Source: UBA4655 sp044337015 (lineage in GTDB: Bacteria > Planctomycetota > Planctomycetia > Pirellulales > UBA1268). From it: DNA of 6,138 bases. Of the stretch, positions 5,391-6,138 are shown piece by piece. The stretch lies in the NCBI GenBank assembly GCA_044337015.1, contig JBIIOJ010000192.1, positions 1-6,138 of the forward strand. Direction: 5' to 3'. The notes beneath the pieces are model-generated. The model was not told the origin of the DNA and searched no databases. It saw only the letters and a list, made by a program, of their open reading frames with translations. Each line of letters starts with the position of its first letter. The first letter of the stretch is position 1. Both the position numbers and the translations under genes were made by a program.

Positions 5391-6138
5391 CTACCCCGCC
5401 TGTCCAGCCCCCGCCAGCCGCTCGATCTGCGGTCCCGTACCCCCGCGTTTCCACGCGATATGGGCGAGCCAGTCGTCGGAGCGTTCCGGGAAATCCCGCC
5501 GGACGTGCACGCCGCGGGTCTCCTCCCGGAGGATCGCAGAGCGGATCATGAGCCTTGCGACCTCGAGCATGTTCTGCAGCTGCCAGCCCTCGGGCGACTG
5601 GAACTGCCGCGGCAGGACGTAGCGGCACCATCCCTCCACGGCCTCGACCGCCTCGCCGAGGGCGTCGGCCGTACGCTCGACGCCGACCTGCCGCCACATG
5701 AGGCTCTTGAGCGAGTTACGGATGTCGGCGAGATCGAGCGGTCCGTTCACCTCCCCCTCGCGGGCGTTCGCGAGCGCCGGCACGCGGAAGTCGTCTCCTC
5801 CCGCTTCGATGGCCTCCTCGCTCGCCGCCCTGCCTGCCCGCGCACCGTAGACGAGCCCCTCGAGCAGGCTGTTGCTCGCGAGCCGGTTGGCGCCGTGGAG
5901 ACCGCTCGAGGTCACCTCCCCCGCCGCAAGGAGCCCCGGCAGGCTCGTGTGCCCAACCTCGTCCACCTCCACGCCCCCAATCATGTAGTGGGCGCCGGGA
6001 CGGACCGGGATTCGGTCCCGAGCCAGATCGAGGCCGAACTTCGCGCACGTCGCCGCCATGCCCGGGAACCTGCCCCGCACCGCCGCGGCGTCGAGGTGCG
6101 ACAGGTCGAGGTAGACGTTCGCGTGGTGCGTGCGGTGC
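5391..6138 (-). CDS. nadB: L-aspartate oxidase, C-terminal part (5' end outside window)
   Basis: NadB is the FAD-dependent enzyme that oxidises L-aspartate to iminoaspartate, the first step of de novo NAD synthesis; NadA then makes quinolinate. The frame stays open to the window edge, giving 248 residues before a TAG stop. The family is usually near 540 residues, so the FAD-binding N-terminal half lies off the edge. The visible part has AHYMIGG (His at visible residue 50) and GLHGANRLASNSLLE (Arg at residue 85). These align with E. coli His351 and Arg386, which contact substrate. GANRLASN, rather than the GANRLGGN form, favours NadB over succinate dehydrogenase flavoprotein. The rest forms the C-terminal helical domain (LMWRQVGVERT, then REETRGVHVRRDFPE). 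It is the most upstream gene seen and ends 50 nt before the ATPase. The domain looks complete and undamaged. An internal GTG at 6080 is not the true start, because the homology continues upstream of it (VYLDLSHL). Confidence 0.95.
   Translation of the reverse strand, partial: HRTHHANVYLDLSHLDAAAVRGRFPGMAATCAKFGLDLARDRIPVRPGAHYMIGGVEVDEVGHTSLPGLLAAGEVTSSGLHGANRLASNSLLEGLVYGARAGRAASEEAIEAGGDDFRVPALANAREGEVNGPLDLADIRNSLKSLMWRQVGVERTADALGEAVEAVEGWCRYVLPRQFQSPEGWQLQNMLEVARLMIRSAILREETRGVHVRRDFPERSDDWLAHIAWKRGGTGPQIERLAGAGQAG

Noticed and set aside
3742..5622. Long plus-strand open frame (626 codons) antisense to the permease, the ATPase and nadB
   Set aside because: It crosses three well-supported minus-strand genes and their spacers. 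Its translation is dominated by Arg, Glu, His and Pro without any domain or membrane pattern, as expected of an antisense shadow in GC-rich DNA.
5391..6138. Succinate dehydrogenase or fumarate reductase flavoprotein instead of NadB
   Set aside because: GANRLASNSLLE and the C-terminal REETRGVH segment fit L-aspartate oxidase better, and no SdhB-type gene follows.

Overview
The window reads as a GC-rich bacterial chromosome segment in which every supported gene lies on the minus strand. In transcription order (right to left) these are the 3' part of nadB (L-aspartate oxidase, cut by the right edge), an ABC transporter ATPase of the GldA type, a 915-residue ABC permease fused to a GldG-type auxiliary domain, and a DUF4340-type membrane-anchored protein. 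Gaps are short (50, 93 and 15 nt), so at least the last three genes look like one transcription unit. I see no rRNA, tRNA, CRISPR array, insertion sequence or phage gene.

The likely source is a planctomycete, perhaps Pirellulales-like. The reasons are the high GC content, the transporter set (GldA-like ATPase, GldF-GldG fusion, DUF4340 protein), and the charged, coiled-coil-rich style of the two auxiliary proteins. This is inference from remembered family distribution. Another GC-rich phylum such as Verrucomicrobiota or Acidobacteriota cannot be excluded.

Region by region: 5391-6138 holds the C-terminal 248 residues of NadB, with the active-site His and Arg of the family. Positions 5341-5390 are an AT-richer spacer with a possible -10 element. 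The ATPase is at 4591-5340. Positions 4498-4590 are a structured spacer with two overlapping GC-rich hairpins and a short direct repeat. The permease/GldG fusion is at 1750-4497. A 15-nt junction follows, in which the fusion's stop codon abuts a strong ribosome binding site. The DUF4340 protein is at 91-1734, and 1-90 has no gene that I can support.

How the genes may work together: the ATPase should power the six-helix GldF-like half of the fusion at the inner face of the membrane. Helix 7 then carries the GldG-like domain and a coiled coil of about 110 residues to the outside, and a last helix anchors the end. The DUF4340 protein is predicted to have one N-terminal membrane anchor and a large outer-face domain, also with a coiled coil, so it is a natural partner for the GldG part. 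In Bacteroidota, GldA/GldF/GldG belong to the gliding machinery. The substrate of this non-Bacteroidota relative is not visible from sequence, and I know of no firmly established function. NadB acts in NAD synthesis and is probably only a chromosomal neighbour.
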